Program-made: the position numbers and the translations under genes | Part shown: piece by piece, positions 25,029 through 33,494 of the stretch | How positions within the stretch are numbered: the first letter of the stretch is position 1 | How the letters are laid out: every line of letters begins with the position of its first letter | The notes under the pieces: model-generated | The model's input: only the letters and a program-made list of their open reading frames with translations | Told to the model about the DNA's origin: nothing | Database searches by the model: none | Origin: Syntrophaceae bacterium UBA2251 | Lineage (GTDB): Bacteria; Desulfobacterota; Syntrophia; Syntrophales; UBA2251 | DNA: 39,924 bases | Direction of reading: 5' to 3' | Assembly (NCBI GenBank): GCA_002347815.1 | Contig: DDXV01000032.1 | Coordinates: forward strand, 14,050 to 53,973

Positions 25029-25131
25029 TTCCCCGGTTTCAGGGCTCCTGTCGCAACCCGGACGCTGCTCCGGAGCGGGAGAATCCGCCGTCCTTGCCGA
25101 TGGTTATCAAGTCGCTGAAGGAGGTGTCGTC

Positions 25132-25392
25132 ATGGCAGAGGTCAAGATCGGAGAGGTGGTGAAGTTTTTCGCAAAGCCCAGTGTTGCCGCCGTCAAGGTA
25201 ACGGGCGGCGAGTTGAAGGTGGGCGATACGGTCAAGTTTACGGGGCATACGACCGATCTGACGCATACCATCGATTCCATGGAAGTCAACAACCAGAAGA
25301 TCGACACGGCCGTGATGGGTGATTTCATCGGGGTGAAGATCGGCGATCGCGTCCGTCCCGGGGACGAGGTCTTCAAGGTGATTCCGGACTGA
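25132..25392 (+). CDS. Stand-alone EF-Tu domain II-like (translation-factor beta-barrel) protein
   Basis: This 86-residue protein consists almost entirely of one translation-protein beta-barrel like EF-Tu domain II or the C-terminal domain of U32 peptidases. The visible pattern is GGELKVGDTVKFTGHTTDLT, then SMEVNNQKIDTAVMGDFIGVKI, then RVRPGDEVFKVI. There is no GTPase domain, signal peptide or membrane segment. The ribosome-binding site AAGGAGGTG (25118-25126) is a near-perfect anti-SD complement and the gene has its own promoter, suggesting high expression. Family members are annotated only as elongation factor-like proteins; the function is unknown. A role near translation or in U32-type RNA/tRNA modification is a guess. 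Confidence 0.85.
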   Translation: MAEVKIGEVVKFFAKPSVAAVKVTGGELKVGDTVKFTGHTTDLTHTIDSMEVNNQKIDTAVMGDFIGVKIGDRVRPGDEVFKVIPD

Positions 25393-25501
25393 GCGCCCGA
25401 CGGACCGGACCTGACCGATCCGCCCCAAAACGCCGGGATGCTCCCCGCGCCCACGCTTCCGGGGGCGTCGCCGCCGTCCCGGGAGATATCGAAGGAACAG
25501 C

Positions 25502-26278
25502 ATGGATATCAGAGTCTTGGGTTGCCATGGATCGCAGCTTCCGGGCCTGAATACGACGAGCTTTCTTCTGAACGGCCACCTGCTGATCGACGCCGGCGCC
25601 GTCGCGAATGTCCTGGACATCGCCGAGCAGCGACGCATCGATCAAATCCTGGTAACCCACGCCCACCTCGATCACATTCGCGATATCGCCTTCCTGGCGG
25701 ACAACCTCTGTTACGGGGAGCGGGACAAGCCCCTGACGGTCCGAAGCACGCCCTTCGTCCTGGAGATGATCCACGCGCACGTCTTCAACGGCGTCATCTG
25801 GCCCGACTTCAGCATCCTTCCCAGCCGGGAAAAACCGGTCATCCGGTTCAAGGCCCTGGTGCCCGGTGAAACGGAATGGGTGGGAGACCTCCAGGTCGAG
25901 GCGATCAAGGTCGACCATACGGTCGAAACGGTGGGATATGTCGTTCGCTCGACGGAGGGCACGGTCATCTTTTTCGGGGATACGGGCGCCACGGAACCCC
26001 TCTGGGAGCGGGCGAACGGTGTGGACGACCTCCGGGCCATCTTCATCGAAACCTCCCTGCCGGACGGCATGCAGGAGATGGCGTCGCAGACGGGGCATCT
26101 CACGCCCGCCCTGCTTAAGGACGAACTGAAAAAGCTCTGCCATCCCCACCCCGAAGTCTACCTCTACCACATGAAGTGGGACTGCCACGACGTCATCCGC
26201 GAACAGATCGCGGCGATCGGGAGCCACCGGATCCATTTCCTCACGGACGGCCAGTTCATCCGGATCGATCCCCGCTGA
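25502..26278 (+). CDS. Metallo-beta-lactamase-fold hydrolase, class II cyclic-nucleotide phosphodiesterase-like
   Basis: The 258-residue cytoplasmic protein has the dinuclear-zinc signature THAHLDH at residues 52-58 (H53, H55, D57, H58). Further candidate ligands are VDHTVET, FFGDTGATEP, SQTGHLTP and YHMKWDCHD. This order and the HxHLDH form resemble class II cAMP phosphodiesterases of the metallo-beta-lactamase superfamily. The substrate cannot be read from sequence: a cyclic nucleotide is the family precedent, but other phosphodiesters are possible. ATG 25502 has GAAGGAA upstream. folC follows after 18 bases, so the two are probably cotranscribed. Confidence 0.85.
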   Translation: MDIRVLGCHGSQLPGLNTTSFLLNGHLLIDAGAVANVLDIAEQRRIDQILVTHAHLDHIRDIAFLADNLCYGERDKPLTVRSTPFVLEMIHAHVFNGVIWPDFSILPSREKPVIRFKALVPGETEWVGDLQVEAIKVDHTVETVGYVVRSTEGTVIFFGDTGATEPLWERANGVDDLRAIFIETSLPDGMQEMASQTGHLTPALLKDELKKLCHPHPEVYLYHMKWDCHDVIREQIAAIGSHRIHFLTDGQFIRIDPR

Positions 26279-26296
26279 GGCCACCGGCCACCGGGC

Positions 26297-27568
26297 ATGC
26301 CCATGACGTCTCCCCCCCCTCCGACTTTTCCCCCGTCCTTCGGTCCGGCGCAGATCCGGCTTGGGCTGGGGCCGATCAAACGGCTGCTCGCCCGTCTGGG
26401 CGATCCCCAGGAACGGTACCGGACCGTTCTGGTGGCGGGGACGAACGGGAAGGGGTCGGTGTCGGCCATGGTCGCGGAGATTCTGAAGCAGGGGGGCGTC
26501 CGGGCCGGTCTGTACACGTCGCCCCATCTGATCGATTTTCGCGAGCGTATCCGGGTCGGCGGTCGGCCCATCTCCCGGGCGCAGGCCCAGACCCTGATCC
26601 GGGAGGTGCGGGAGGCCGTGACGGAAGACGTGACCTATTTCGAATTTCTGACGGCCCTGGCCTTCACCCATTTTGCCCGTGAAGCCGTTCCCTGGGCCGT
26701 TCTGGAAGTGGGGATGGGAGGGCGTCTGGATGCCACCAATGTGGTGAGGCCGGCGGTCAGTATCATCTCGAACATCGCCCTGGAGCACCGGGATTATCTG
26801 GGCCGGTCCCTCCGCGACATCGCCCGGGAGAAGGCGGGGGTCGTCAAGACCGGCGGGGTCTGTCTGACGGCGGCAACGCAGACGGCGGTCCGGGACGTCT
26901 TGGCGGAGACCTGCCGGCGGTGCCGGGTTCGTCTGCTCCGGCTGGGCGGGGAGATCCGCATCCGGCGTCATGCCGACGGGTCGTTCAGCTATTTCGGCCC
27001 CAAGACAGCCTTGCGCCGTCTGCGCCTGGCCCTCGCCGGCCGGCACCAGCAGGCCAATGCCGCCCTGGCGGTCGGCGCGGCCGAAATTCTCTCCGAGCGG
27101 GGGGTGCCTCTGGACGAAGCGGCGATCCGGCGGGGCTTGTTGAACGTCCACTGGGAGGGCCGGCTCGAGACCCTGCAGGAGCGCCCCCGCGTCGTCGTCG
27201 ACGGGGCCCACAATCCCGCCGGCATGGCCGCACTGGTCCGATCGCTCCGGACGGATTTTTCCTGCGCGCGTCTGATCCTGATCCTGGGGATCCTCCAGGA
27301 CAAGGATTATGCCCGGATGATCCGCCAGACGGCGTCCCTCGACGCCACGATCATCGCGACCCGCCCCCGCAATGAACGGGCCCTTCCGGCGGCGCGCCTG
27401 GCCGAGGCGGCCGCACGGTGGCATTCCCGCGTGGAGGCGGTCGAAGAACCCCAGGAGGCCCTGCGGAGGGCGCTGCTGATCGCGGGTCCGCACGACCTCG
27501 TTTGCGTCGCCGGCTCCCTCTATCTGATCGGGGAAATAAAAGCCTGCTTCGGGCGGGTCTCCCTTTGA
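26297..27568 (+). CDS. folC: Bifunctional dihydrofolate synthase / folylpolyglutamate synthase
   Basis: FolC ligates glutamate to dihydropteroate and extends folate polyglutamate tails, using ATP. The 423-residue protein belongs to the Mur ligase fold. The P-loop GTNGKGS is at residues 48-54, followed by YTSPHLIDFRERIRV. The middle signature EVGMGGRLDATNVV and NIALEHRDYLG carry magnesium-binding residues, and the C-terminal domain has VVDGAHNPAGMAALVRS. In many bacteria accD precedes folC; here the neighbour is the phosphodiesterase-like gene. An in-frame ATG at 26303 is an alternative start. Confidence 0.95.
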   Translation: MPMTSPPPPTFPPSFGPAQIRLGLGPIKRLLARLGDPQERYRTVLVAGTNGKGSVSAMVAEILKQGGVRAGLYTSPHLIDFRERIRVGGRPISRAQAQTLIREVREAVTEDVTYFEFLTALAFTHFAREAVPWAVLEVGMGGRLDATNVVRPAVSIISNIALEHRDYLGRSLRDIAREKAGVVKTGGVCLTAATQTAVRDVLAETCRRCRVRLLRLGGEIRIRRHADGSFSYFGPKTALRRLRLALAGRHQQANAALAVGAAEILSERGVPLDEAAIRRGLLNVHWEGRLETLQERPRVVVDGAHNPAGMAALVRSLRTDFSCARLILILGILQDKDYARMIRQTASLDATIIATRPRNERALPAARLAEAAARWHSRVEAVEEPQEALRRALLIAGPHDLVCVAGSLYLIGEIKACFGRVSL

Positions 27569-27636
27569 AAAATCTCCCCCGGTGTGTTAACAGGCAGGAT
27601 CACCCTCACCCGGTTTGGAAAGGCCACGATCCAGGC

Positions 27637-29814
27637 ATGCACGGCATCACGGGGAAAACCATCCGCTTTGTCCTCATGGTCCTTTTGTCGTTCGTTTTGA
27701 ACGGGATGGGGGGGCAAGGCCTGGCGATGGAACTGGCCCCGCGGGAGGGACCGGTCGACATCGAGGCGGACAGCCTGTCCTACGATCGGGAAAGCGATAC
27801 CTATCACGCCCGGGGAAATGTCGTCATCACCTACAGCGGCGGCCGCCTGACCGCACAGTCGGTCCTGCTCGACCACCGGAGCGACACGGCCCATGCCGAG
27901 GGGAACGTCCGCTTGACGTCCGGGCGGGATGTCCTCGAGGGCGAACGGATGACCTTCCATCTGACGGACAAGACGGGGGTCGTTCACGCCGGCAGGATAT
28001 TCGTTGCCCAGAATCATTTCTATCTGCGGGGGGACAAGATTGCCAAGACGGCCGAAGCGACCTATCGGATCGAGGGGGCCGAGGCGACGACCTGCGACGG
28101 GCCCCGGCCGGACTGGCGGCTGACCAGCCGTGAAATGAACGTCACGGTGGACGGTTACGGGACCATGGAACACGGGAAACTCCTGATCCGGGATATCCCG
28201 GTCCTCTATGCCCCGTATTTCATCTTTCCGGCGAAGACGACCCGCCAGTCGGGGTTTCTCCTGCCCTACCTGGCCCACTCCGACGATCACGGCTGGGACG
28301 CCGAAGTCCCCTTTTACTGGGCCATCTCCCGGTCGCTCGACGCCACCCTCTATTCGCGTTACATGGACAAGCGGGGCTTCAAGGAGGGGGCCGAATTCCG
28401 GTACTTTGCCGGGGAGCGTTCGTCCGGCGTCCTCTACGGGGATTTTCTCAACGATCGGAAGCGGGTGACGGAGACATCGGGCCCCGTCAGCCGGGACTGG
28501 CGGTCCGACCGGTCGCGCTGGTCGCTTTTCCTCAACCACGAGACCGTCTTTGCCGAGGGATTTTATCTGAGGGCGGATATCGCCCGGGTGTCCGACGCCT
28601 GGTATTTCAAGGATTTCGAGGACCGCAACTACTACCAGGACCATCGCGACCGGGGGGGGCGGGAACGGTTCGAGAAGGTCTCCTTCGACGGCGACGCGTC
28701 GCTCCGCTCCCTCGATTCGACCGTGCGGCTGGTCAAGGACGGGTCCCGCTACAATCTGACGGCGCTGGCGCGTTACACCGATGATTTCACGGTTCCCTCC
28801 AACGACGTCACCCTCCAGCGGTACCCCGAGATCATCCTGAACCGGGCGACGCTCCCCCTTTTCGGTCAGCCGGTCCACTACGGCCTCAAGGCCGCGTACG
28901 ATTATCTGTACCGGGGGGAGGGGCAGCGGGGGCATTTGTACGACGTTGCACCCGTCTTCACGCTGCCGGTGAAGCTGGGCCGGTATGCCCTGTTCACGCC
29001 GGAGGCCGGTGTGCGGGCCACCCTGTGGGACCGGGACGATGACGGAGCGGCGCCGGGGGACCCGCACGGCGACCGGGAGGTCTTTCACGCCGGCTTCTCT
29101 CTGAATACGGAGCTTTCCCGGGTTTTCGATCGTCCCGGAAAGTCCCTGGAGCGGCTCCGGCACACGATCAGGCCGGAGATCGCCTATGTCTATGCCGCGC
29201 TGGAACGCCAGGGGGCCCTGCCCGATTACGTGGCCCGCGTGGATGCCCAGAATCTCGTTTCCTACGGCATCACCAATGTGCTCACGGCCAAGGTGCGGGG
29301 AAACGACGACCAGATCGCCTATCGGGAACTCCTGCGGCTGAAATTGGCCCAGCAGTTCGACATCCGGGAAGCCCGCCGGGACCGGGACGACCCCGGCGAC
29401 CCCGGCCGGCGACCCTTTGGCGTGCTGGCCCTTGACCTCGACCTGGCACCGGTTCCGGAGATCAGCCTGGTCGTCCGCAACCTTTACGATGTGCATGAGC
29501 GCGCCTGGACCCAGACCAACACCGACCTGAGCGCACGGGTCGGTCGGGTCAACCTGGGGGTCGGCTACCACTATACGCGGGACATTCTCGAAGAGATCAA
29601 CCTGAACGTGAAGGCCGATCTGACACGGACGATCCGCCTGGATTACACGCTCCAGAACAACCTCCGGGACGACGTGAAGGTGGAGAATTACGTGCAGGTG
29701 ACCTACCACCGGCAATGCTGGAGCATCGGCCTGGGGTACGAGAAGAAGGAGGACGACCAGCGGGTCACGCTGCTGTTCTCCCTCTACGGCCTGGGACAGA
29801 CCGGCGTTCGTTGA
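27637..29814 (+). CDS. lptD: LPS-assembly outer-membrane protein LptD
   Basis: LptD with LptE inserts lipopolysaccharide into the outer leaflet of the outer membrane. From ATG 27637 it has 725 residues; the longer in-frame stretch lies within folC and is rejected. A signal peptide covers about residues 1-31, with cleavage probably after GQGLA. It is followed by an LptA/OstA-like domain (VDIEADSLSYDRESDTYHARG) and a long beta-barrel ending LLFSLYGLGQTGVR. Only two cysteines remain after the signal, C153 (TTCDG) and C694 (RQCWS). They would form a single N-domain to barrel disulfide where E. coli has two. The location between folC and rplM is unusual but the reading frame is intact. Confidence 0.92.
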   Translation: MHGITGKTIRFVLMVLLSFVLNGMGGQGLAMELAPREGPVDIEADSLSYDRESDTYHARGNVVITYSGGRLTAQSVLLDHRSDTAHAEGNVRLTSGRDVLEGERMTFHLTDKTGVVHAGRIFVAQNHFYLRGDKIAKTAEATYRIEGAEATTCDGPRPDWRLTSREMNVTVDGYGTMEHGKLLIRDIPVLYAPYFIFPAKTTRQSGFLLPYLAHSDDHGWDAEVPFYWAISRSLDATLYSRYMDKRGFKEGAEFRYFAGERSSGVLYGDFLNDRKRVTETSGPVSRDWRSDRSRWSLFLNHETVFAEGFYLRADIARVSDAWYFKDFEDRNYYQDHRDRGGRERFEKVSFDGDASLRSLDSTVRLVKDGSRYNLTALARYTDDFTVPSNDVTLQRYPEIILNRATLPLFGQPVHYGLKAAYDYLYRGEGQRGHLYDVAPVFTLPVKLGRYALFTPEAGVRATLWDRDDDGAAPGDPHGDREVFHAGFSLNTELSRVFDRPGKSLERLRHTIRPEIAYVYAALERQGALPDYVARVDAQNLVSYGITNVLTAKVRGNDDQIAYRELLRLKLAQQFDIREARRDRDDPGDPGRRPFGVLALDLDLAPVPEISLVVRNLYDVHERAWTQTNTDLSARVGRVNLGVGYHYTRDILEEINLNVKADLTRTIRLDYTLQNNLRDDVKVENYVQVTYHRQCWSIGLGYEKKEDDQRVTLLFSLYGLGQTGVR

Positions 29815-29852
29815 TCCCTCCCCGGAATGGATATTTGCATGCAGGTTTTCCC

Positions 29853-29881
29853 TTGACAAACCGCGTTAAATTTCGTAGCGT
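29853..29881 (+). promoter_or_regulatory. Candidate sigma-70 promoter for rplM-rpsI
   Basis: A perfect TTGACA (29853-29858) is followed by a 17-base A/T-rich spacer and a weak -10, TAGCGT (29876-29881). The predicted start lies about 25 bases before rplM. Ribosomal-protein promoters with a strong -35 and a poor -10 are plausible, and no other promoter-like signal is seen between lptD and rplM. Confidence 0.5.
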
Positions 29882-29913
29882 CCCTTTTCCAATTCTCGAG
29901 GTTCGGTGGTTTT

Positions 29914-30342
29914 ATGAAGACTTATCAGGCGAAGAAGGAAGAACGCGCGGAGGCGTGGTATCTGGTGGATGCCGAAGGGCAGGTGCTGGGCCGGCTGGCG
30001 AGCGAGGTTGCGCGGCGACTGCGAGGCAAGCACAAGCCCGTTTATACCCCGCACACGGATACGGGTGATTTCATCATTGTCGTGAATTGCGAAAAGATCC
30101 TCCTGACAGGCAGGAAACTGACCGACAAGGTGTATTCGCACCATTCCGGCTATCCGGGCGGGATCAAGCAGGTGACGGCCGGGAAACTGCTGGCGACGGC
30201 GCCCGAGAAAGTGCTCCACACCGCCGTGCGCGGGATGCTGCCGAAGAATTCGCTGGGTCGGCAGATGCTGAGGAAACTCAAGATATACAAGGGGAATGAC
30301 CATCCCCATCAGGCCCAGTGCCCGCAGACGGTGGTGCTGTAG
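29914..30342 (+). CDS. rplM: 50S ribosomal protein L13
   Basis: L13 is an early-assembly 50S protein. The 142-residue protein begins MKTYQAKKEERAEAWYLVDA and contains GQVLGRLASEVARRLRGKH. The signature HTAVRGMLPKNSLGRQMLRK, followed by LKIYKGNDHPHQAQCP, is intact. ATG 29914 has GAGGTTCGG upstream. It is paired with rpsI as in almost all bacteria. Confidence 0.97.
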   Translation: MKTYQAKKEERAEAWYLVDAEGQVLGRLASEVARRLRGKHKPVYTPHTDTGDFIIVVNCEKILLTGRKLTDKVYSHHSGYPGGIKQVTAGKLLATAPEKVLHTAVRGMLPKNSLGRQMLRKLKIYKGNDHPHQAQCPQTVVL

Positions 30343-30401
30343 GTGGGGGCGACGGTGCGGGCGTCCTGCCCGCAACAGGAGAGAACAGGCTGGAGAAGGC
30401 G

Positions 30402-30794
30402 ATGACGGACAAACGGTTCTATGCAACAGGCAGAAGGAAATCATCCGTGGCACGGGTGTACATGAAGGAGGGCAGTGGCGTCCTGACGGTGAACAAGCGG
30501 AATTTCGACGACTACTTCACGCGGGACAGCCTCAAGATGCTCATCATGCAGCCGCTCGAGATGACGGGTCAGAAGGGCAAGCTGGACTTCTTCGTGAATG
30601 TCTGCGGGGGCGGGGTTGCCGGCCAGGCAGGCGCCGTCAAGCACGGGATCGCCAAGGCCCTGATCGAGTACGATCCGGAGATGCGTTCCCTGCTCAAGAA
30701 GGCGGGTTTCCTGACCCGTGATTCGCGGATGAAGGAAAGAAAGAAGTACGGCCAGCCTGGGGCGCGCAAGAGGTTCCAATTCTCCAAGCGTTAG
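30402..30794 (+). CDS. rpsI: 30S ribosomal protein S9
   Basis: S9 reaches the P-site tRNA with its C-terminal tail. The best start is ATG 30402, giving 130 residues (MTDKRFYATGRRKSSVARVY); the frame is open further upstream to 30318, but that extension does not resemble S9. The signature GGGVAGQAGAVKHGIAKAL and the basic tail KKYGQPGARKRFQFSKR, with the C-terminal Arg, are present. A terminator starts seven bases after its stop. Confidence 0.96.
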   Translation: MTDKRFYATGRRKSSVARVYMKEGSGVLTVNKRNFDDYFTRDSLKMLIMQPLEMTGQKGKLDFFVNVCGGGVAGQAGAVKHGIAKALIEYDPEMRSLLKKAGFLTRDSRMKERKKYGQPGARKRFQFSKR

Positions 30795-30801
30795 AAACCA
30801 C

Positions 30802-30825
30802 GGGGGCCTCGGCCCCCTTTTTTTT
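30802..30825 (+). terminator. Intrinsic terminator after rpsI, directly before argC
   Basis: GGGGGC (30802-30807), a CTCG loop and GCCCCC (30812-30817) form a 6-bp all-GC stem followed by eight T residues (30818-30825). It is strong by eye. The argC ATG is only 11 bases beyond the T-tract, and its GGAG ribosome-binding site immediately follows the T-tract. Confidence 0.9.
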
Positions 30826-30836
30826 GGAGTCGAAAG

Positions 30837-31877
30837 ATGATGAAGGTCGGGATTTATGGGGCCAGCGGGTATACGGGACAGGAGCTGCTCCGCCTGCTCC
30901 TGCGGCACCCCGGGATCACCGTCGCGGCGGTCACGTCCCGCCGGTATCGGGGGAAGGCGGTCGCCGAGCTCTATCCCGTCTTTGCGGATCTGACCGACCT
31001 GGTGTTCATGGACGCCACGCCGGAGGCGTTCGCCGAACTCGCGGAGGTGGTGTTTCTCGCCCTTCCGCACGGCGTATCCATGTCCGTCGCCCCGGGGTTT
31101 CTCGCGGCCGGCTGCAAGGTCATCGACCTGAGCGCCGATTTCCGCCTGCGGGAGGCGTCCGTCTACGAGCAGTGGTATGCGCCGCACCTGGCGGCGGACA
31201 CGCTGCCGGCCGCCGTTTACGGCCTGCCCGAACTGTACCGGGACGCCATCCGGCGGACGGTTCTGACGGCGAACCCCGGCTGCTATCCCACCAGCATCAT
31301 CCTGGGGCTCGCCCCCCTGCTCAAGGCGGGATGGCTTAAGACGGATACGATCATCGCCGATGCGAAGTCGGGCGTCAGCGGGGCGGGACGGGAACCGGTG
31401 GTGACCTCCCTGTTCTGCGAGGTGGACGGGGGCTTCAAGGCCTACAAAGTCGGCGGGCAGCATCGCCATACGCCGGAGATCGAGCAGGAGCTCACCGCCC
31501 TGGCGGGGGAGGCCATCCGGATTTCCTTTACGCCCCACCTGCTCCCGCTCAACCGGGGGATCCTGAGCACCCTGTATGGGACGCTGAACCGGGACGCGTC
31601 CGCGGCCGACGTGAAGGCGCTTTACGACGCCTTTTACGAACGGGAGCGGTTCGTCCGGATCTGCCGGCCGGGGAGCTTCCCCAATCTCGCGGCGGTTCGG
31701 GGGTCCAATCACTGCGACATCGGCGTGACCGTCGACGAAAGAACGGGCCGGGTCATCGTCGTGTCCGTCATCGACAACCTGGTGAAGGGCGCCGCCGGTC
31801 AGGCCGTTCAGAACATGAACCTCATGTGCGGTTTCGAGGAGGCCGCCGGGCTGGAGATGCTCCCCCTGTTCCCCTGA
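30837..31877 (+). CDS. argC: N-acetyl-gamma-glutamyl-phosphate reductase
   Basis: ArgC reduces N-acetyl-gamma-glutamyl phosphate to the semialdehyde with NADPH, the third step of arginine biosynthesis. The 346-residue protein has the Rossmann motif GIYGASGYTG near residues 5-14. The nucleophile is C149 in ANPGCYPTS, and the catalytic His is probably in GGQHRHTPEIEQ. ATG 30837 and ATG 30840 are both possible starts. The gene begins just after the rpsI terminator with no room for a promoter between, so transcription must come by read-through or from within rpsI. Confidence 0.96.
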   Translation: MMKVGIYGASGYTGQELLRLLLRHPGITVAAVTSRRYRGKAVAELYPVFADLTDLVFMDATPEAFAELAEVVFLALPHGVSMSVAPGFLAAGCKVIDLSADFRLREASVYEQWYAPHLAADTLPAAVYGLPELYRDAIRRTVLTANPGCYPTSIILGLAPLLKAGWLKTDTIIADAKSGVSGAGREPVVTSLFCEVDGGFKAYKVGGQHRHTPEIEQELTALAGEAIRISFTPHLLPLNRGILSTLYGTLNRDASAADVKALYDAFYERERFVRICRPGSFPNLAAVRGSNHCDIGVTVDERTGRVIVVSVIDNLVKGAAGQAVQNMNLMCGFEEAAGLEMLPLFP

Positions 31878-31911
31878 CTCCCGCCGGTGCGGGCTGGCCG
31901 GGATCGAAGCC

Positions 31912-31928
31912 GTTTCCGGAAAGGAAAC
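31912..31928 (+). promoter_or_regulatory. Hairpin covering the cysS ribosome-binding site
   Basis: GTTTCC (31912-31917) pairs perfectly with GGAAAC (31923-31928) around a GGAAA loop. The purine-rich AAGGAAA that serves as the cysS Shine-Dalgarno lies in the loop and 3' arm, six bases before ATG 31934. The structure could lower translation initiation. The stem is short, so confidence is low. Confidence 0.3.
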
Positions 31929-31933
31929 CCGTG

Positions 31934-33418
31934 ATGTCGGTGCGTTTCTACAACACGCTCACACGAAGGAAAGAGGACTTTTCCCCCCTTCAGGCGGGGA
32001 AGGCCGGGATCTACGTCTGTGGCATCACGGCGTACGATCTCTGCCATATCGGTCACGCCCGCGCGGCCATCGTCTTCGACGTCCTGGCCCGCTTCCTGAG
32101 ATACCGGGGCTATGACGTGACCTATGTGAAAAACTTCACCGACGTGGACGACAAGATCATCGCCCGCGCCGAACGCGAGGGCCGGACCATCGGCGAGGTG
32201 GCGGAGACGTTCATCGCTGCGCACGACGAGGACATGGCCGCCCTGGGCGTCGAGCGCGCGACGGTCACGCCCCGCGCGACGGAGCACATCGAGGGCATGA
32301 TCGCCCTCATCCGGACGCTCCTGGAGAAGGGCCTGGCCTACGTCGTCTCCGGGGACGTCTACTATGCCGTCGAGCGGTTTCCGGGGTACGGAAAACTCTC
32401 CGGGCGCGGCCTCGAAGAGATGTTGGCCGGGGCGCGGATCGACGTCAACGAGAAGAAAACGAACCCCATGGATTTCGCCCTCTGGAAGGGGAGCAAGCCC
32501 GGAGAGCCGGGGTGGGACAGCCCCTGGGGGAAAGGGCGGCCGGGCTGGCATATCGAGTGTTCCGTCATGAGCCAGCGTTATCTGGGAGACACGTTCGACA
32601 TCCACGGCGGCGGGGAGGACCTCATTTTCCCCCATCATGAAAACGAGATCGCCCAGTCGGAAGGGGCCACGGGCCGGCCCCTGGCCCGCGTCTGGATGCA
32701 CAACGGCTTCGTGCGCGTGAACAAGGAAAAGATGTCGAAGTCTCTGGGGAACTTTTCGACCATCCGCGAGATGCTGGCCGTCCACCCGCCGGAGGTGCTC
32801 CGGCTGTTCATCCTGCAGAGCCACTACCGGTCGCCCGTCGATTTCTCCGACCAGGCCCTCCGCGAGACCCAAACCGGTCTGGACCGCTTCTATGAGACCC
32901 GCCGGAAGATCCAGGCGGCGCTGTCCGGGGGGCCGGCGGCCGACCGAACCGCGGGGGGGGAGCGCCTCACGGGGGGGCATCGGCGGCTATACGAAAAGGC
33001 GACGGGGCTTCAAGAGCGTTTCGCGGGCGCCATGGACGACGATCTCAACACCGCCAGGGCGATCGGCTACATCTTCCACGGGGTCCGACAGGTGAACGCC
33101 TATCTGGACGCCGAGGGCCAGGCGGCGAGCCCGGAGAGGACCCTCGTTCTGACGGCGGCCCAGCAGGCCTTCGACCGGTGCGGAGACGTCCTCGGCCTGT
33201 TCCGCCAGGATCCCCGCGACTATTTCGCGATGGATCAGCGGCGGGAAACCGCCCGCCGCGGGCTGGACGTGGCCGAAATCGAGAACCTCATCGCGCAGCG
33301 CCTGACGGCGAGACAGGCCCGAAACTGGGCCCAGGCCGACGCCATCCGTCAGCGGCTCGCCGAGCACGGCGTCATCCTCCAGGACGGTCCCGCCGCCACG
33401 ACCTGGAAGTTCGCCTGA
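31934..33418 (+). CDS. cysS: Cysteinyl-tRNA synthetase
   Basis: CysRS charges tRNA-Cys; it is a class I synthetase with a catalytic-site zinc. From ATG 31934 it has 494 residues beginning MSVRFYNTLTRRKEDF; the upstream open frame overlaps argC and is rejected. Visible motifs are VCGITAYDLCHIGHARA (zinc Cys and HIGH), GWHIECSVMS, GGGEDLIFPHHENE and KMSKSLGNF. The C-terminal anticodon domain is complete and ends TTWKFA. The length is slightly above E. coli (461) because of a loop near residues 335-350 that is rich in Gly and Ala. Confidence 0.96.
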   Translation: MSVRFYNTLTRRKEDFSPLQAGKAGIYVCGITAYDLCHIGHARAAIVFDVLARFLRYRGYDVTYVKNFTDVDDKIIARAEREGRTIGEVAETFIAAHDEDMAALGVERATVTPRATEHIEGMIALIRTLLEKGLAYVVSGDVYYAVERFPGYGKLSGRGLEEMLAGARIDVNEKKTNPMDFALWKGSKPGEPGWDSPWGKGRPGWHIECSVMSQRYLGDTFDIHGGGEDLIFPHHENEIAQSEGATGRPLARVWMHNGFVRVNKEKMSKSLGNFSTIREMLAVHPPEVLRLFILQSHYRSPVDFSDQALRETQTGLDRFYETRRKIQAALSGGPAADRTAGGERLTGGHRRLYEKATGLQERFAGAMDDDLNTARAIGYIFHGVRQVNAYLDAEGQAASPERTLVLTAAQQAFDRCGDVLGLFRQDPRDYFAMDQRRETARRGLDVAEIENLIAQRLTARQARNWAQADAIRQRLAEHGVILQDGPAATTWKFA

Positions 33419-33494
33419 GCCGGTCCGCAACCCTCTCAATCCCCGCCCGCGGAAAGAAATGAGCGGTTTGGGCGGCGACGGGGACGCGCCCCCG

